DNA from: Roseiarcus sp963822215 | Lineage (GTDB): Bacteria; Pseudomonadota; Alphaproteobacteria; Rhizobiales; Beijerinckiaceae | Length of the DNA: 64,000 nt | Assembly (NCBI GenBank): GCA_963822215.1 | Contig: CAWGGX010000013.1 | Location: 1 to 64,000 of the forward strand | Direction: 5' to 3' | Shown: positions 46,064 to 59,266 of the stretch, piece by piece | Layout of the letters: each line of letters begins with the position of its first letter | How positions within the stretch are numbered: position 1 is the stretch's first letter | Position numbers and translations under genes: made by a program | The notes under the pieces: model-generated | Database searches by the model: none | The model's input: only the letters and a program-made list of their open reading frames with translations | What the model was told of the DNA's origin: nothing

Positions 46064-49000
46064 TTAGCCCAACCGGATGTGAACGCGGTGGATGGCGCTG
46101 TCGTCGACGACCTGCACTCGCAGAGGTCGCTCCGTGATTTCAATCCCGTCCACCTCGGCAAAATGGACGCCCCGATTGACCCCAGCCGGATTGTCGACCA
46201 CGATTTCGTATCGCGCGGATCGCCGGCGAACCGTCATCTCGAATTGCGGCCAGTTCTTCGGAATGCAGGGGTCGAGATGCAGGACAGCGCCACGGATCCT
46301 GAGCCCAAGAATGCTTTCGACCCCGGCGCGCTGCATCCAACCGGCCGAGCCCGTGTACCACGTCCAGCCGCCGCGTCCGATATGGGGCGCGCTCGCGTAG
46401 ATGTCGGCCGCGACGACATACGGCTCCACCTTGTAGCGATGCACGTCGGAGCGGGTTCGCGCATGATTGATGGGGTTGAGCAACGAAAACAGATCGGCCG
46501 CCTTGTCGCCCTCGCCGAGCGCGGCGACGGCCATCACCGACCACAAGGCCGCGTGCGTGTACTGGCCGCCGTTCTCTCGAATTCCCGGCGGATAGCCCTT
46601 GATGTAGCCAGGGTCCGGTCCGGACTTGTCGAATGGCGGCGCGAACAACAACGCGAGGCCCTCGTCGCGCCGGATCAGCTCCCGCTCGACTGCGATCATC
46701 GCCCTTGTCGCCCGATCGCGCGCCGCCGCGCCAGAGAGGACAGCCCACGACTGCGCAATCGAATCGATGCGGCACTCTTCGTTTGCCGCCGCGCCCAGCG
46801 GCTCGCCGTCGTCGAAGAAGGCGCGACGATACCAGTCTCCATCCCACGCCTCGTCTTCGAGCGAGGCGGCCAGAGCGGCGGCATGAGCGCGCCAAGTCGC
46901 GGCCCTGCCGGTTTCCTGGCGCGTCTCGGCGATGGGAATGAAAGCCATCAAGGCCGCGTAGAGAAACCAGCCGAGCCAAACGCTTTCCCCCGCGCCTTTT
47001 TCGCCGACGCGATTCATGCCGTCGTTCCAGTCGCCGGTCCCCATCAGAGGAAGCCCGTGCGCGCCGAGCGCCAGAGAGGCGTCGAGAGCCAGAGCGCAGT
47101 GCTCGAACACGGTCGCCTTCTGATCAGAGACGGTCGGATTGAAGAAGCTGTCATGCTCGCCCGGCTCGAGCGTCTGGCCCTCCAGGAAAGGGACCTGTTC
47201 ATCGAGGACAGCGAGGTCTCCGGTGGCCTCGACGTAGTGGGCGACGGCATAGGCGAGCCACGGGCGGTCGTCCGAGAAACGGGTTCGCACCCCCTGACCC
47301 GAATGTGGCAGCCACCAATGTTGGACATCGCCTTCAACGAATTGTCGCGCAGCGGCGCGCATGAGATGCTCGCGGGTTAACTTGGGCTGCGTCGCCGCGA
47401 GCGCCATACCGTCTTGCAGTTGATCGCGGAAACCGTAGGCGCCGCTGGCTTGATAGAATCCGGACCGCGCCCAGACGCGGCAGCTCAGCGTCTGGTAGAG
47501 CAGCCAGCCGTTGAGCATGACGTCCATCGACCGGTCCGGAGTCTTGACGACGACCGAACCGAGGATTTCGTCCCATTGGCGTTCGATTTCCGCTTCGACC
47601 GCATCGAGATCGGCCGCGCGATAGCGGTCGACGAGACCGCGCGCCGCCTCCTCGTTCCTGGCTTCGCCCAGAAAGAAAACGACTTCGACGGCTTGGCCGG
47701 GCGACAGTTCGATCGTGGCGCTCAATGCGGCGCACGGATCGAGGCCCGCCCCGACCGTCCCCGAAAGCGGCGCGGCGTCCGAGAGCGCGGAGGGTTTAGC
47801 GAGCGCGCCGTTGCGACCGATGAATTCGCGCCGATCGCCGGTCCAGCTTGTCTGAGCCGCGCGGAGGTCGGCGAAGGCGATGCGCGAGCCGAAACTCGCG
47901 TTCCAGCGGTTGCGGGCGAACATCGCGCCCGTGGCGGCGTCGATCTCGGTCGAAATGAACGGCAGGGTCGCGGAACGGGCCGGGCCGAGAACCCATTCGA
48001 CATAGGCGGTGACGCTGAGCCGACGAGTCCGGCTCGAGCGATTGGTCAGCACGAGGCGTGAAACCTTGATCGAATCGTCGACCGGCACGTACTGAAGCAG
48101 ATCGGACGCGATCTCATGAGCGACATGTTCGAAGCGGCTATATCCGCGACCGTGGCGGGCGACATAAGTCGCTGCGAGGTTGCGGATCGGCAGCGCCGTC
48201 GGAGTCCAAAGATCGCCCGTGTCGTCGTCTCGCAGGTAGAACGCCTCGCCCGGACGATCGCTCACCGGATCGTTCGACCACGGCGTGATCTGATTTTCTC
48301 GGCTGTTGATCGACCAGGTGTAGCCGCCGCCCTCGGCCCCCGCGTGGAAGCCGAACGCAGGATTGGCGATGACATTGATCCACGGCGCAGGCGTTGACTG
48401 GCCCGGCCCCAGGACCGTCACATATTCCCGTCCATCTCGCGTGAAGCCGCCGAGCCCGTTGAAGAACTCGAGATCGGGAGCGCGAGCCCGTTCCGGCCTC
48501 CTCATACGGGCGAAGGTTTGCCTCGGCGCGGCTTTCTCGGGCGGCGCGGGCTCGACAATGCGCTCGAGCTGTTCGAACAGTCTGCCGTGCTGGGCGGCGA
48601 GAGCGACCCGCGCGACGGAAGCGAGAAGGTCCTTCGTCTCTGCTGTGATCAGGTCGGCGCGCAACAGGAAGACGCGACCCGGACGGTGCTCGGTCCCCGG
48701 CAGCGGCGACGAGCGACTTGTCCGAATCAGAAGTCTCGATCGCGATCTGAAGTTCCTGGACGTAGGAGGATTGGCGATCGTTCAGGATGACCAGATCGAC
48801 AGCAAGCTGTTTCATCCGCCAGTATTCGTGCGCCTGTAGAAGCTCTCGCACGATTTCGAGGTCTTCGATGTCGGCGATGCGCAGAAGAACGATCGGCAGA
48901 TCCCCGGAAACGCCCTGCCCCCAGAGACCCGACTGCGCGCCAGAGCCCCGCAGAACCGTATCCGAGGAGGGTCGCATGGCCGACCCAGCATAAACCACAT

Positions 49001-52000
49001 GCCCGGCAAGCCGCTGAAACAGGCTCGCTTCGCCTGCGGTGACGCCAAGATGGTGCAACTGCACCTGACCCTGCGTCCAGGCCAGCATCGAGGCGCGCGT
49101 GAAGGCGGTTGCGTCCCGGTGTTTGTCGACGCCGTCGAGAAGCGCTTCGCGACTGGCCGCAGCGATCGTCCAATAGGCGACGCGAACCGTCGCGCCAGGC
49201 GCAACGCGAATGCGTCGGCGGATGGAGAAAATGGGATCGAGGACAGCCCCAATCGAATTTGACAGCGGCCGGCTATCCATGATCGCGATTGGCGCGCGGA
49301 CGGTATGGCTGCGACCGAGGAATCGCGCCCTGTCCGTCTCGAATTCCGGCGCGCCGACGGCCTCCCCGTCGATGACTGTCAAATGCGCCGCCCAGATTTC
49401 GGGGTCGCCCGGACCCCGCTTTCGCCGCGTGGCCAGGATGGCGCCGACGTCGGGAAGATACTCCGTTTCGACGAACAGCTTGGAGAAAGCCGGATGCGCG
49501 ATGTCGGCGGTCTGGGGCGCGAGCACGAGCTCCGCGTAGGAGGTCATCTCGATATCGCGCGGGCGGCTGCCGGAATTCGTGATCGACACCCGGCGAACTT
49601 CCGCGTCGTCCTCGGCCGAGACGATGACGTCCAAAGTCGTCGTCAGCGAGCCGTCGCTTCGCGTGAACTCGGCGCGGTCTTCATCGAAGGCGACATGATA
49701 GTCATCCGGCTCGACGCCGGTCGGCTGGAATCCCGCCGACCACGCGACGCCGGTGCGAAGGTCTTTGACATAGATGTAGAAGCCCGAGTCATCGCAGGTC
49801 GCGTCCTCGCGCCACCGCGTCAGCGCCAAATCGCCCCAGCGGCTGTAACCCGAGCCGGCGGCGGTGAGCATCGTCGCGTAGCGGCCGTTCGAAAGCAGAT
49901 GCGTGGCGGGCGTCGCCTGTTGCGCCGAGGCGAACCGCCGGCCGCCCGGCGCCTCGACGTTGCGAGCCCCGGCAGCCGACTTCACGTCCGCGGCCCAAAG
50001 ACGCGTCGCCGCGACATCGCGGGGCATGCGCTCCTGCAGAAGCAGTTCGGTCGCCTTGATGATCGGCTCGGCATGAAACCACGCCCGCATTCCGCCGTCC
50101 AACACGGCGTCGGCGAGGGCGACGATGGTCATCCCCTGATGATGCGCCATGAAGGTGCGGACGATCGCAACGCTCTGGCCCTCCGGAACGCGCGCGGGCG
50201 TGAAGTCCAGGGCTTCGTAGAATCCATAGCGCCCTCGCGCCCCGATCTCGGCCAAACGTTCGAGATTCGTCACCGCGGCCCGCGGGTCGACCATCGCGGC
50301 CAGCGCGGTTGCGTAGGGCGCAATGACCCTATTTTCGCCGAGACCGCGTTTCAGCCCAAGGCCCGGAACGCCGAAATTGGAATATTGATAGGTCAGTTCC
50401 AGATCGCGAGCGTTATAGGCGGACTCGGAAATGCCCCACGGAAGACCCAGTTTCGTGGCGTAGGCGATCTGCCGAGCGACGATCAGCCGATTCGTCTGCT
50501 CGAGCAGGCTTCCCGAAGGCCCCCGCATGACGAGCGACGGCATCAAGTACTCGAACATGGACCCCGACCAAGAGATCAGCGCGGCGCCATGTGCGACAGG
50601 CGTTGCGGAGCGGCCCAGGTGGAACCAATGCTTCGCCGCGACGTCGCCCTTGGCGATCGCGAAGAAGCTGGCGAGCCGCGCCTCGGAAGCCAAGAGATCG
50701 TAACAGTTATGATCGAGCGCGCCTTCGTTGACGAGATATCCGATCGACAGCAATTGCCGGTCGGGATCGAGCAGGAAGCCGAAATCCATCGCAAGCGCCA
50801 TCGACCGCGCCGTGCTTTCGAGAACGGTCAGCCTTTCACGCTGGGCGCCGGCCGCCACCGCCGCCTGCGCGAGATCATCGCCGTGGGCGTCGATCGAACT
50901 CAAGAGCGCGCGCGCCCAAAGCAGCATATCCGCGCCCGACCCGTCGTCCCGTTCGATCGCGAGCGCGCTGGCGCTGTCGACCATGATCTCGACACTGGCG
51001 CGAAGGTCGGCGAGCTGCTTCTGAGAATCGACTTGCGTTATCGAGGCCTGTTGCAGAGCCGACGAGACCGCGGCCAGCTCCTCGTCCAGCTGATGCAAAG
51101 TCACGGTCTGGGTCTGGCGGCCGTCCCGTAAGCGGGCGCATTCGGCGCGGGTAATGTCGAGCGCATCGGCGACGCCGCTGAGCCGCCGCGCCGCGCTGAG
51201 GGGACGATCCCTCCAGGCCTTGCAGGCGTTGGCGAGCGCGATGAGATGCCCAGCCAGATTGCCACTGTCGACGGTCGACACGTATCTTGGCTCTAGCGGT
51301 CGAAGATCTCTCGTGTCGTACCAGTTCAGCAGATGGCCCCGCACACGTTGCAGGCGACCCATCGTCGCGAGCGTCGCCTCCAATCGATCGATCGCCTGAC
51401 CGGTTCCGATCCAACCGAACTCTCGCGCGCAAACGACCGAAAGCAGATAGAGCCCGATATTGGTCGGCGACGTCCGATGCGCGAGCGCGGGCGCCGGATC
51501 GTCCTGATAATTGTCGGGCGGCAGCATGTTGTCGGCCGATGTGACGAAAGTTTCGAAGAACCGCCAGGTTCGGCGCGCGGTCCGCCGAAGCGCCTGCGCA
51601 TCGGCGCCGGTCATCGGCAGGCGAGAGGCGGCGGCGGGAGGCAAGCTTACAAATCGCGCCACGGCGGGCGAAGCCAGCCAGAGCGCGGCGAAGGGAAGCG
51701 CCACCGGCCAGGACCCGTGGCGAGACGCCAGCGCGACAACCACGGCGCCCGCGCCGATGACCATCGCGCCCGTCATTCGGCGAACGAAACCCACGAAGTC
51801 GAGGCGCGGACCGATGGTCGCCTGAGCAGCCGGGGTCCATTCGAGCAGATGGCGTCGGCTGAGGCCGAGGCGCCAGAGCGTGCGGCCGATCGCATCGACC
51901 ATGAGCCACGCCTGATCCGCCAGGAACGCGACGTTCAACGTCGACAGGGTCAAGGCGAGGCCCGCATCGCCGCCGAGCGCGCGCATATGGCTCGACATCG

Positions 52001-54626
52001 TCACCCCCGGGCGACGCGGCGGAATGGCGGCCAGGACCGGAATGAGGGTTGGCAGCGCGATCGTCAATACGACGAACAGCGTCCAGAGCAGCGCCAGGTG
52101 AAGCGGCAGGGTCCAACCGACCAGCAGCGCGAGGACCGCGGTGGGCGCCGAAAGCGTGCGGCGCAGATTGTCCAGCATTTTCCAACGGCCGATCGCCGGA
52201 AGAGCGCTTGACGGCGACGCGGCTCGGGACGGCGACGGCCCGCGCCCAAAAATCCAGGGCAGCAATTGCCAGTCGCCGCGCGCCCACCGGTGATGGCGAA
52301 TAGCGCCGACGTCGTAGCGGGCGGGGAATTCCTCGACGACTTCGACGTCCGAAGCGAGGCCGGCGCGCGCGAACGTGCCCTCGAAGAGATCGTGACTCAG
52401 GAGGGTCGAGTCCGGCGCGCGGTCAGCAAGCGCGGCCTCGAATGCGTCGATATCGTAGATGCCCTTTCCGGCATAGGATCCCTCTCCAAACAGATCCTGA
52501 TAGACGTCGGAGACTGCCGAGGCGTAGGGGTCGATTCCGCTCACGCTCGAGAAGATCCGCTGGAACAGCGAGCCTTCGCGGCCGGTCGGCAGCGACGGCG
52601 TCACGCGAGGCTGCAGCACGGCGTAGCCCTCGACGACCCGACGCCCGTCGGCGTCGAGGCGAGGGCGGTTCAGCGGATGCGCCATCTTGCCGATCAGGCG
52701 GCGCACCGCATCGCGCGGCAAACGGGTGTCCGAATCAAGCGTCACGACGTAGCGGACGCCGGTCGGGACGGCGGGCGTGCCTAACCCAGCGTCCATGAAA
52801 GTCGTGTCGGTCGCGCCGCGCAGCAGGCGATTGAGTTCGTGGAGCTTGCCGCGCTTGCGCTCCCACCCGATCCACCGCGATTCGCCTTCATTCCAGACGC
52901 GCCGCCGGTGCAAGAGGAGGAATCGCGTCCCGCCGGGCGCAAGGCCGTAACGCCAATTCAGTCGTGTGATCCCTTCCGCCGCAACAGCGACCAGCGCTGC
53001 GTCTCCGTCGACATGTTCGCTCGCGGCGTCGGTCCAATCGGTCAGGAGCGCGAAATGGAGATTGCCTTCCGGGCTCGCGAGATGATGAATCTCGAGACGT
53101 TCGATCAGCTCTTCGATTCCCGCCGGGGTGGAAAGCAGAGTTGGAACAGCGACGAGCGTCCGCAGATCGGCGGGCACGCCGTCGCTGAGATCCATAGCCG
53201 GGAGAAGAGTCGCGGCAAATCCGACGTTGACTCCACGATTGACCAACGCCACCGCGGCGTCGATTGCGGGAATGGCCCCGAGCAGGCCAAGCATCGCGGA
53301 GCCCACTCCGACAAAAGCTAGGGCGAGCAGCGGCGCCGCAAGAAGGACCGCGGCGACGAGAGAAATGGCCGTCAAATAGCCGCTGACGCCAGCCGATCGG
53401 TTGATGCGCGCCAGCCAGTTTCGCATCGGCGGCCGATAGCCGATCGCTTCTTCGAAGGCGCGGCGCCCGCCTGCAAGCAGAATGTATCCCGTGTCCCCCC
53501 GTCGAGCCCGTTCCGTCGCCGGCGCTTCATCCGCGGCCTGCTTTGCCGCAAGAACCGCGGCGCTCGCGATATCGAGCTCCGTACGGCCCGAGCTCCGCGA
53601 GAGTTCCTCGACTGCGTTGCGGTAGAGTGTCCGAGTCGGAAAGTCCATACTCTCGAAGTTGCTGTCCGCCGCGAGCACGACGTCGACGAGGCTCAGCCGC
53701 TCGAACAGTTGCTTCCAGTCGACATCCGAAATTCGGCCCAAGCTGGTAATGATGTTGCGAACGGAGACGTTCGCTGCGCCTTGCTGACGATGAACGTCGC
53801 GCACCGCCGTTTCCGTGGTCGTGTCTTGAACGGCGAGGCGTTGGTCGAGCCAATTCAACGCGGGCGTGATCTTCGGATCCTGGTCGCGCAATCGATGCAC
53901 GAGTTGGACCGCGAACGCGTTCGAAAGCGCCAGGCGCTCATGCGTCGCAAGCACGGCGGTCGCGGATTCGGCCGGTCGGCCACCCTTGCCCAGCAAACGG
54001 TCGGCGACGATGTCCGCCGCCTGCCTCTCAGCGCGGCTGCTGGTGATCTGCTGCGCGAGGCGCCCAAGATTCTCGATCAGAACGATCCGGAGCGTGATCG
54101 ACACCGCCCAGAGTTCGCCAATGGTAAGGGGCTGCACCTCTTGATAGGCTCTGACGAAGCGAACCAGCGTCTCGGGGTCGAAACGACTATCGGAATGGGC
54201 GACGAAGGCCCAGGCGATGCCAAACACCCGGGGATAGCCCGCGAACGGCCCAACCGCGAGCTTGGGAAGCTGGCGGTAGTATCCGGGCGGCAAGTCCGAA
54301 TGAATCTCATGGATTTGCTTTTCGACGAGATGATAATTGTCGACCAGCCATTCCGACGCGGGCGTGATCGGGTGACCGTCGTTGATCGCCTTTATGGCGG
54401 AACGATAGGCGTCCAGCAGCACCGATCGATTTTCGCCGAGCCGCCTCGCCAGAAGTCGTCCCTTGGTCGTTCGAGCCGACACGATCTGCGCAACCGCAAG
54501 GCTGCGCGCATGATCCTCGAGGCGCTCGACGCTGAAAAGTTCTTCGCGAACGGGTTCTTTGCTATTCCACGGCGACGACAAATGCGCGTCTTGAAAGGCG
54601 CTCTGCAGGAAAACTTTCAATGTCAC
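46064..54626 (-). CDS. ndvB: Cyclic beta-1,2-glucan synthase NdvB/ChvB-like (frameshifted)
   Basis: About 2850 residues, matching rhizobial NdvB. Order: N-terminal region with PWNSKEPVREELFSVERL and KQIHEIHSDLPPGYYRQLPKLA; membrane helices near 425-500; the GT84 domain with YVVTLDSDTRLPRDAVRRLIG and FEGTFARAGL; more helices (about 830-1000); a glycoamylase-like domain with GLPWGISESAYN and MAHHQGMTIVALADAV; a linker; and the GH94 phosphorylase-like C-terminus with GAYGFRDQLQDGMAL and LPLMGTGDWNDGMNRVG. The frame shifts once at about 48.66-48.72 kb, within CCGGGGACC; dropping one G rejoins AAAGTEHRPGRVFLLRADLI. The start (GTG 54626) is uncertain. Cyclic glucans act in the periplasm in osmoadaptation and host interaction. 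Confidence 0.9.
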
Positions 54627-54823
54627 CTTTCTGCCGCGGAACGTCGCCGTGGAGGAGCGCCGGACCGGGACTCGCGTACCCGCTGCGGCGCGAATGCCGC
54701 TCCCTCACGGAGTCGGGCACGACGAAAAGCAAGCGAAGGGGCGGAGCAACCCGTCCCTTCGAAATCGTTCACCGCATGAGCTCGCAGCGACGTCCTGGCA
54801 GTCGCCTGTCGTGCGTCATGCGA

Positions 54824-56455
<1,632 letters not shown>

Positions 56456-56495
56456 GATTTTCAATTCCTTGTGTTGAGATGAGGTCGATGCGGCG

Positions 56496-56813
56496 TCAGG
56501 CCGCGTGCTTCTTCGCGACGCTTGCGCCTTCAATCACGCCCATGACGTCGGACTCCTTCATGATCAGGAGGTCCTGACCGTCGATCTTGACTTCCGAGCC
56601 CGACCACTTGCCGAACAGGACCCGGTCGCCGGCCTTCAGTTCGAGCGGCTGAAGCTTGCCGCTCTCGTCGCGGGCGCCGGGCCCCACAGCGACGACCTCG
56701 CCTTCTTGCGGCTTCTCCTTGACAGTGTCGGGAATGATGATGCCGCCCTTCGTCTTGTCCTCACCCTCGATGCGGCGGATCACCACGCGGTCGTGCAATG
56801 GTCGGAATTTCAT
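56496..56813 (-). CDS. groES: Co-chaperonin GroES
   Basis: A 105-residue co-chaperonin: MKFRPLHDRVVIRR, mobile loop EGEDKTKGGIIIPDTVKEKPQEGEVVAVGPG, and GDRVLFGKWSGSEVKIDGQDLLIMKESDVMGVIE. It has an extra ASVAKKHAA tail. ATG 56813. First gene of the groESL operon. Confidence 0.98.
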   Translation of the reverse strand: MKFRPLHDRVVIRRIEGEDKTKGGIIIPDTVKEKPQEGEVVAVGPGARDESGKLQPLELKAGDRVLFGKWSGSEVKIDGQDLLIMKESDVMGVIEGASVAKKHAA

Positions 56814-56892
56814 GGAAATCGCTTTCAGGTCGACGGCCCAACCGGCTCACGAGCAAATGCTCCGGCTCTCGGCGGCAGTCTGACGCCTCCGG

Positions 56893-56932
56893 TATATGGT
56901 GTGTCTTGGCACTCGTTGCAAGTGAGTGCTAA
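56893..56932 (-). promoter_or_regulatory. CIRCE operator and sigma-70 promoter of groESL
   Basis: On the minus strand TTAGCACTC-N9-GAGTGCCAA (56932-56906) is CIRCE with one deviation in the right arm; the consensus is TTAGCACTC-N9-GAGTGCTAA. A -35 TTGCAA (56921-56916) inside it and a -10 CATATA (56898-56893) are 17 bases apart, so HrcA bound here would block polymerase. The rest of the spacer from 56814 to 57202 holds no gene. Confidence 0.93.
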
Positions 56933-57202
56933 TGGCCACGGCCCAAGCGCCGGCCCCGGTCCTCGTTCTCCTCGCGGTCGTGCGGGCGGAACTTGCGGAT
57001 AGGCAGGCGATGAGATCAACCTGAAGGTCGGCGGCGGCTCGGATCTTGCCGCTTCGTTGAAGGCGCGGTTTCAAGCGCCCCGACTTGAACCCCAGGAGCG
57101 GAATCATGGGTGCGAACGCGCCGGGTCCGCCCGGAAGCCGGCCAATAGAAAGTGCAACAATTTCTTGCCTTTTGGGCCAGAGTATGTTCTCCTTTTGTTC
57201 TA

Positions 57203-58558
57203 ATGATCGCGTCAAAGGAGAGCGCCGCCTTGTCCGCCTGTCTCGAAACCGCTCCGTCCATCGCGCCCTCCCTTCCGACAACGGACGCGCGCGCCGCGCG
57301 GCTGGCGAAATTCCGCCGGGAACAGCTAATCGTCGATTATCTCAACCGCGGCGTTTCGATCGCCGAGATCGCCGCGCGGGTGGGGCTAAGCGAGAAGCGA
57401 ATGCGCGCCGTCATTAAGGAGATTCTTGCGCACCGCTGTCCGCATCCGCCCGAGGAGTTTTTGGCGATCCAGGTCAGCCGTCTCAACGAGGCGCTGCTGG
57501 TCGCCGCCAGCGCCATGTCGGGCGCAAACCTCAAGGCGGTCGACCGGGTGGTGAAAATCGTAAGCGAACTCGATCGCTACCACGGGTTTGCCGCCTTCGT
57601 CGGCCGACGGCGTCCGGAGCCGCGCCTCGACGCGCCCGCCGAAGGGGCCACGACGTATGGCGCGGCGCTCGTCTGCCAGGCGCGGTTTGCGCCGGGAGAT
57701 GATGAAGAGATTGAGTTCGAGCGGAACACCCAGTTCCCCCTCGCCCCGCATCAGCGGGGAGAGGGTTGGGGTGAGGGGCTTGGGCGATTGGCCACTGTCG
57801 GCGCTCGCCCGCAAATTCCTCCACAAGCCTTTGAAAGGGTTGATTCTGCGCCCGGGCTTGCGACGAGCCCGGAAACCTCAGACCTCGCCGCGCAGTCAAG
57901 CCTGCTTCGAGATGCGACGCATTGCGTCGCGCCTCGATATGAGGGCGGAGAGGTCCAGTCCGCCGCCGCCGCCGCAGACGACAACCGCCCGCAAAATCCC
58001 GCGCAAGGCCTTGAAAAGGTTGAATCCGCGCCCGGGATTGCGACGAGCCCGCCGGCGGAGGACGCCCTCGCCCCTGCGCACAATCGCCCGGAAATTCCCG
58101 CACAAGACCTTGAAAAGGTTGGTTCTGCGCCCGGGATTGCGACGAGCCCCGAAGCTACGCCTCCCGACCTTGTCCTGAGTTGGCCACCGGCGGGGCCGAC
58201 CCGCTGCGCACGAAAGTCTTCGCCGCCGCTTGGCGACGGGAACTTCCGGGTAAGCCCGTCGAAGGACGCTCCAGAGAGCGCAAAGGTCGCGTCCAGCTCG
58301 AGCTGGCTCCGCGACGCGCCGCCTTTCATCGTTCCTCAGCATGAGGGCGGAGAGGTTCCAGTCGCCGCGTCCCCAGGCGACACGCGCCCGGAAAATCCCG
58401 CGCAAGGCCTTGAAAAGGTTGAATCCGTGCCCGGACACAGCTGGCTCGCCCAAGCGGCGTCGGCGTCCGAGAGGGCGATCGTCAGCCCGGTCCCGAATCC
58501 GGGCGGCTTTCGATTCCGCCCTGTCCGGATGACGCTCAATCGCGTGATGACCCGCTGA
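57203..58558 (+). CDS. HTH protein with repeat-derived C-terminal tail
   Basis: The first 150 residues form a plausible domain: REQLIVDYLNRGVSIAEIAARVGLSEKRMRAVIKEIL is a helix-turn-helix, followed by PPEEFLAIQVSRLNEALLVAASAMSGANLKAVDRVVKIVSELDRYHGF. This combination is known in Rhizobiales as a short protein of about 150-200 residues. The last 280 residues are unlike a protein: they translate a palindromic repeat (FPLAPHQRGEGWGEGLG) and four copies of RPxNPAQGLEKVESAPGIATSP. The real gene has probably lost its stop and runs into intergenic repeats. ATG 57203 is preceded by TTTTGTTCTA, with no clear ribosome binding site. Confidence 0.6.
   Translation: MIASKESAALSACLETAPSIAPSLPTTDARAARLAKFRREQLIVDYLNRGVSIAEIAARVGLSEKRMRAVIKEILAHRCPHPPEEFLAIQVSRLNEALLVAASAMSGANLKAVDRVVKIVSELDRYHGFAAFVGRRRPEPRLDAPAEGATTYGAALVCQARFAPGDDEEIEFERNTQFPLAPHQRGEGWGEGLGRLATVGARPQIPPQAFERVDSAPGLATSPETSDLAAQSSLLRDATHCVAPRYEGGEVQSAAAAADDNRPQNPAQGLEKVESAPGIATSPPAEDALAPAHNRPEIPAQDLEKVGSAPGIATSPEATPPDLVLSWPPAGPTRCARKSSPPLGDGNFRVSPSKDAPESAKVASSSSWLRDAPPFIVPQHEGGEVPVAASPGDTRPENPAQGLEKVESVPGHSWLAQAASASERAIVSPVPNPGGFRFRPVRMTLNRVMTR
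57735..58440 (+). repeat. Repeat cluster inside coding frame
   Basis: A copy of the CTCTCCCCGC palindrome lies at 57735-57779, with GGGGTGAGGGGCT and GCGATTGGCC next to it as at 17.65-17.71 kb. Then four units of about 65 bases follow, at 57806, 57986, 58085 and 58385. Each begins CGCCCG(C/G)AAA, includes GCCTTGAAAAGGTTGAATC and most end GCGACGAGCCC. Confidence 0.8.
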
Positions 58559-58709
58559 ACGCGCCGCTGACGCCGCTCGACCGATGTCCGTCGCTCCGCG
58601 AAAGCGGGGAGCGGGCAAGGGCGGCGCGCTTGGCGTCGGCTGGCGCTTTGCCCGGAACTCTGCATAATCGCGGCGGAAACGCGAGGGCCGGACGAGCGGG
58701 GCGCCTGAC

Positions 58710-59237
58710 ATGTTCCAACCCGAGAAATTTCATGTGATCGAAACCCTCCACGACGGGAGCGCGGTCGAGATCCGCGCGCAAAGGCCGGAGGACAAGGAAG
58801 CCATCCTCGAGGCAGTCCAGCACGCCAGCGCGGACACGCTCTATCATCGCTTCTTTGCTGTGAAGCGCACGCTGTCGGAGCAGGAGCAGCATTTCTTCTT
58901 CGACGTCGATTTCGTCAATCACGTCGTGCTGCTCGCCGTCGCGACAATCAACGGCCAGCCCCGGATCGTCGGCGGCGCGCGCTTTATCGTCACCGAACCG
59001 GGCAAGGCCGAGGTGGCCTTCTCGGTCGTTGATGACTACCAGCACCATGGCTTGGGCGCTGTGCTGATGCATCACATCGCGGCGATCGCCCGCGAGGCGG
59101 GCGTCCGGGAATTATTCGCCGAGGTTCTTGCCGACAACGCTTCGATGCTGGGTGTGTTCGAGCACAGCGGGCTCACTGCGACGACGCGTCGCGAGGGCAC
59201 GACCATTCACGTCTCGATGCGCTATCCGGGGGCGTGA
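58710..59237 (+). CDS. GNAT family N-acetyltransferase, copy 2
   Basis: A 175-residue paralogue of 33160-33681. The acetyl-CoA site reads DDYQHHGLGAVLMHHIAAIAREAG and the following AEVLADNASMLGVFEHSGL is conserved. The N-terminal half has FFAVKRTLSEQEQHFFFDVDFVNHVVLLAVATI. Substrate unknown. ATG 58710. It may be an independent duplicate since neighbours differ from copy 1. Confidence 0.87.
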   Translation: MFQPEKFHVIETLHDGSAVEIRAQRPEDKEAILEAVQHASADTLYHRFFAVKRTLSEQEQHFFFDVDFVNHVVLLAVATINGQPRIVGGARFIVTEPGKAEVAFSVVDDYQHHGLGAVLMHHIAAIAREAGVRELFAEVLADNASMLGVFEHSGLTATTRREGTTIHVSMRYPGA

Positions 59238-59266
59238 CCGTCAGCGCCGCCGCCCGGCCTCGCGCG

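Noticed and set aside
46140..54626. Several 100-600-codon open frames on the plus strand and other minus frames within ndvB
   Set aside because: All overlap the well-supported cyclic glucan synthase and lack family motifs.
57806..58440. 65-base repeats considered as a CRISPR array
   Set aside because: Units are irregularly spaced (about 180, 100 and 300 bases), diverged and spacer lengths vary; they match dispersed intergenic repeats.
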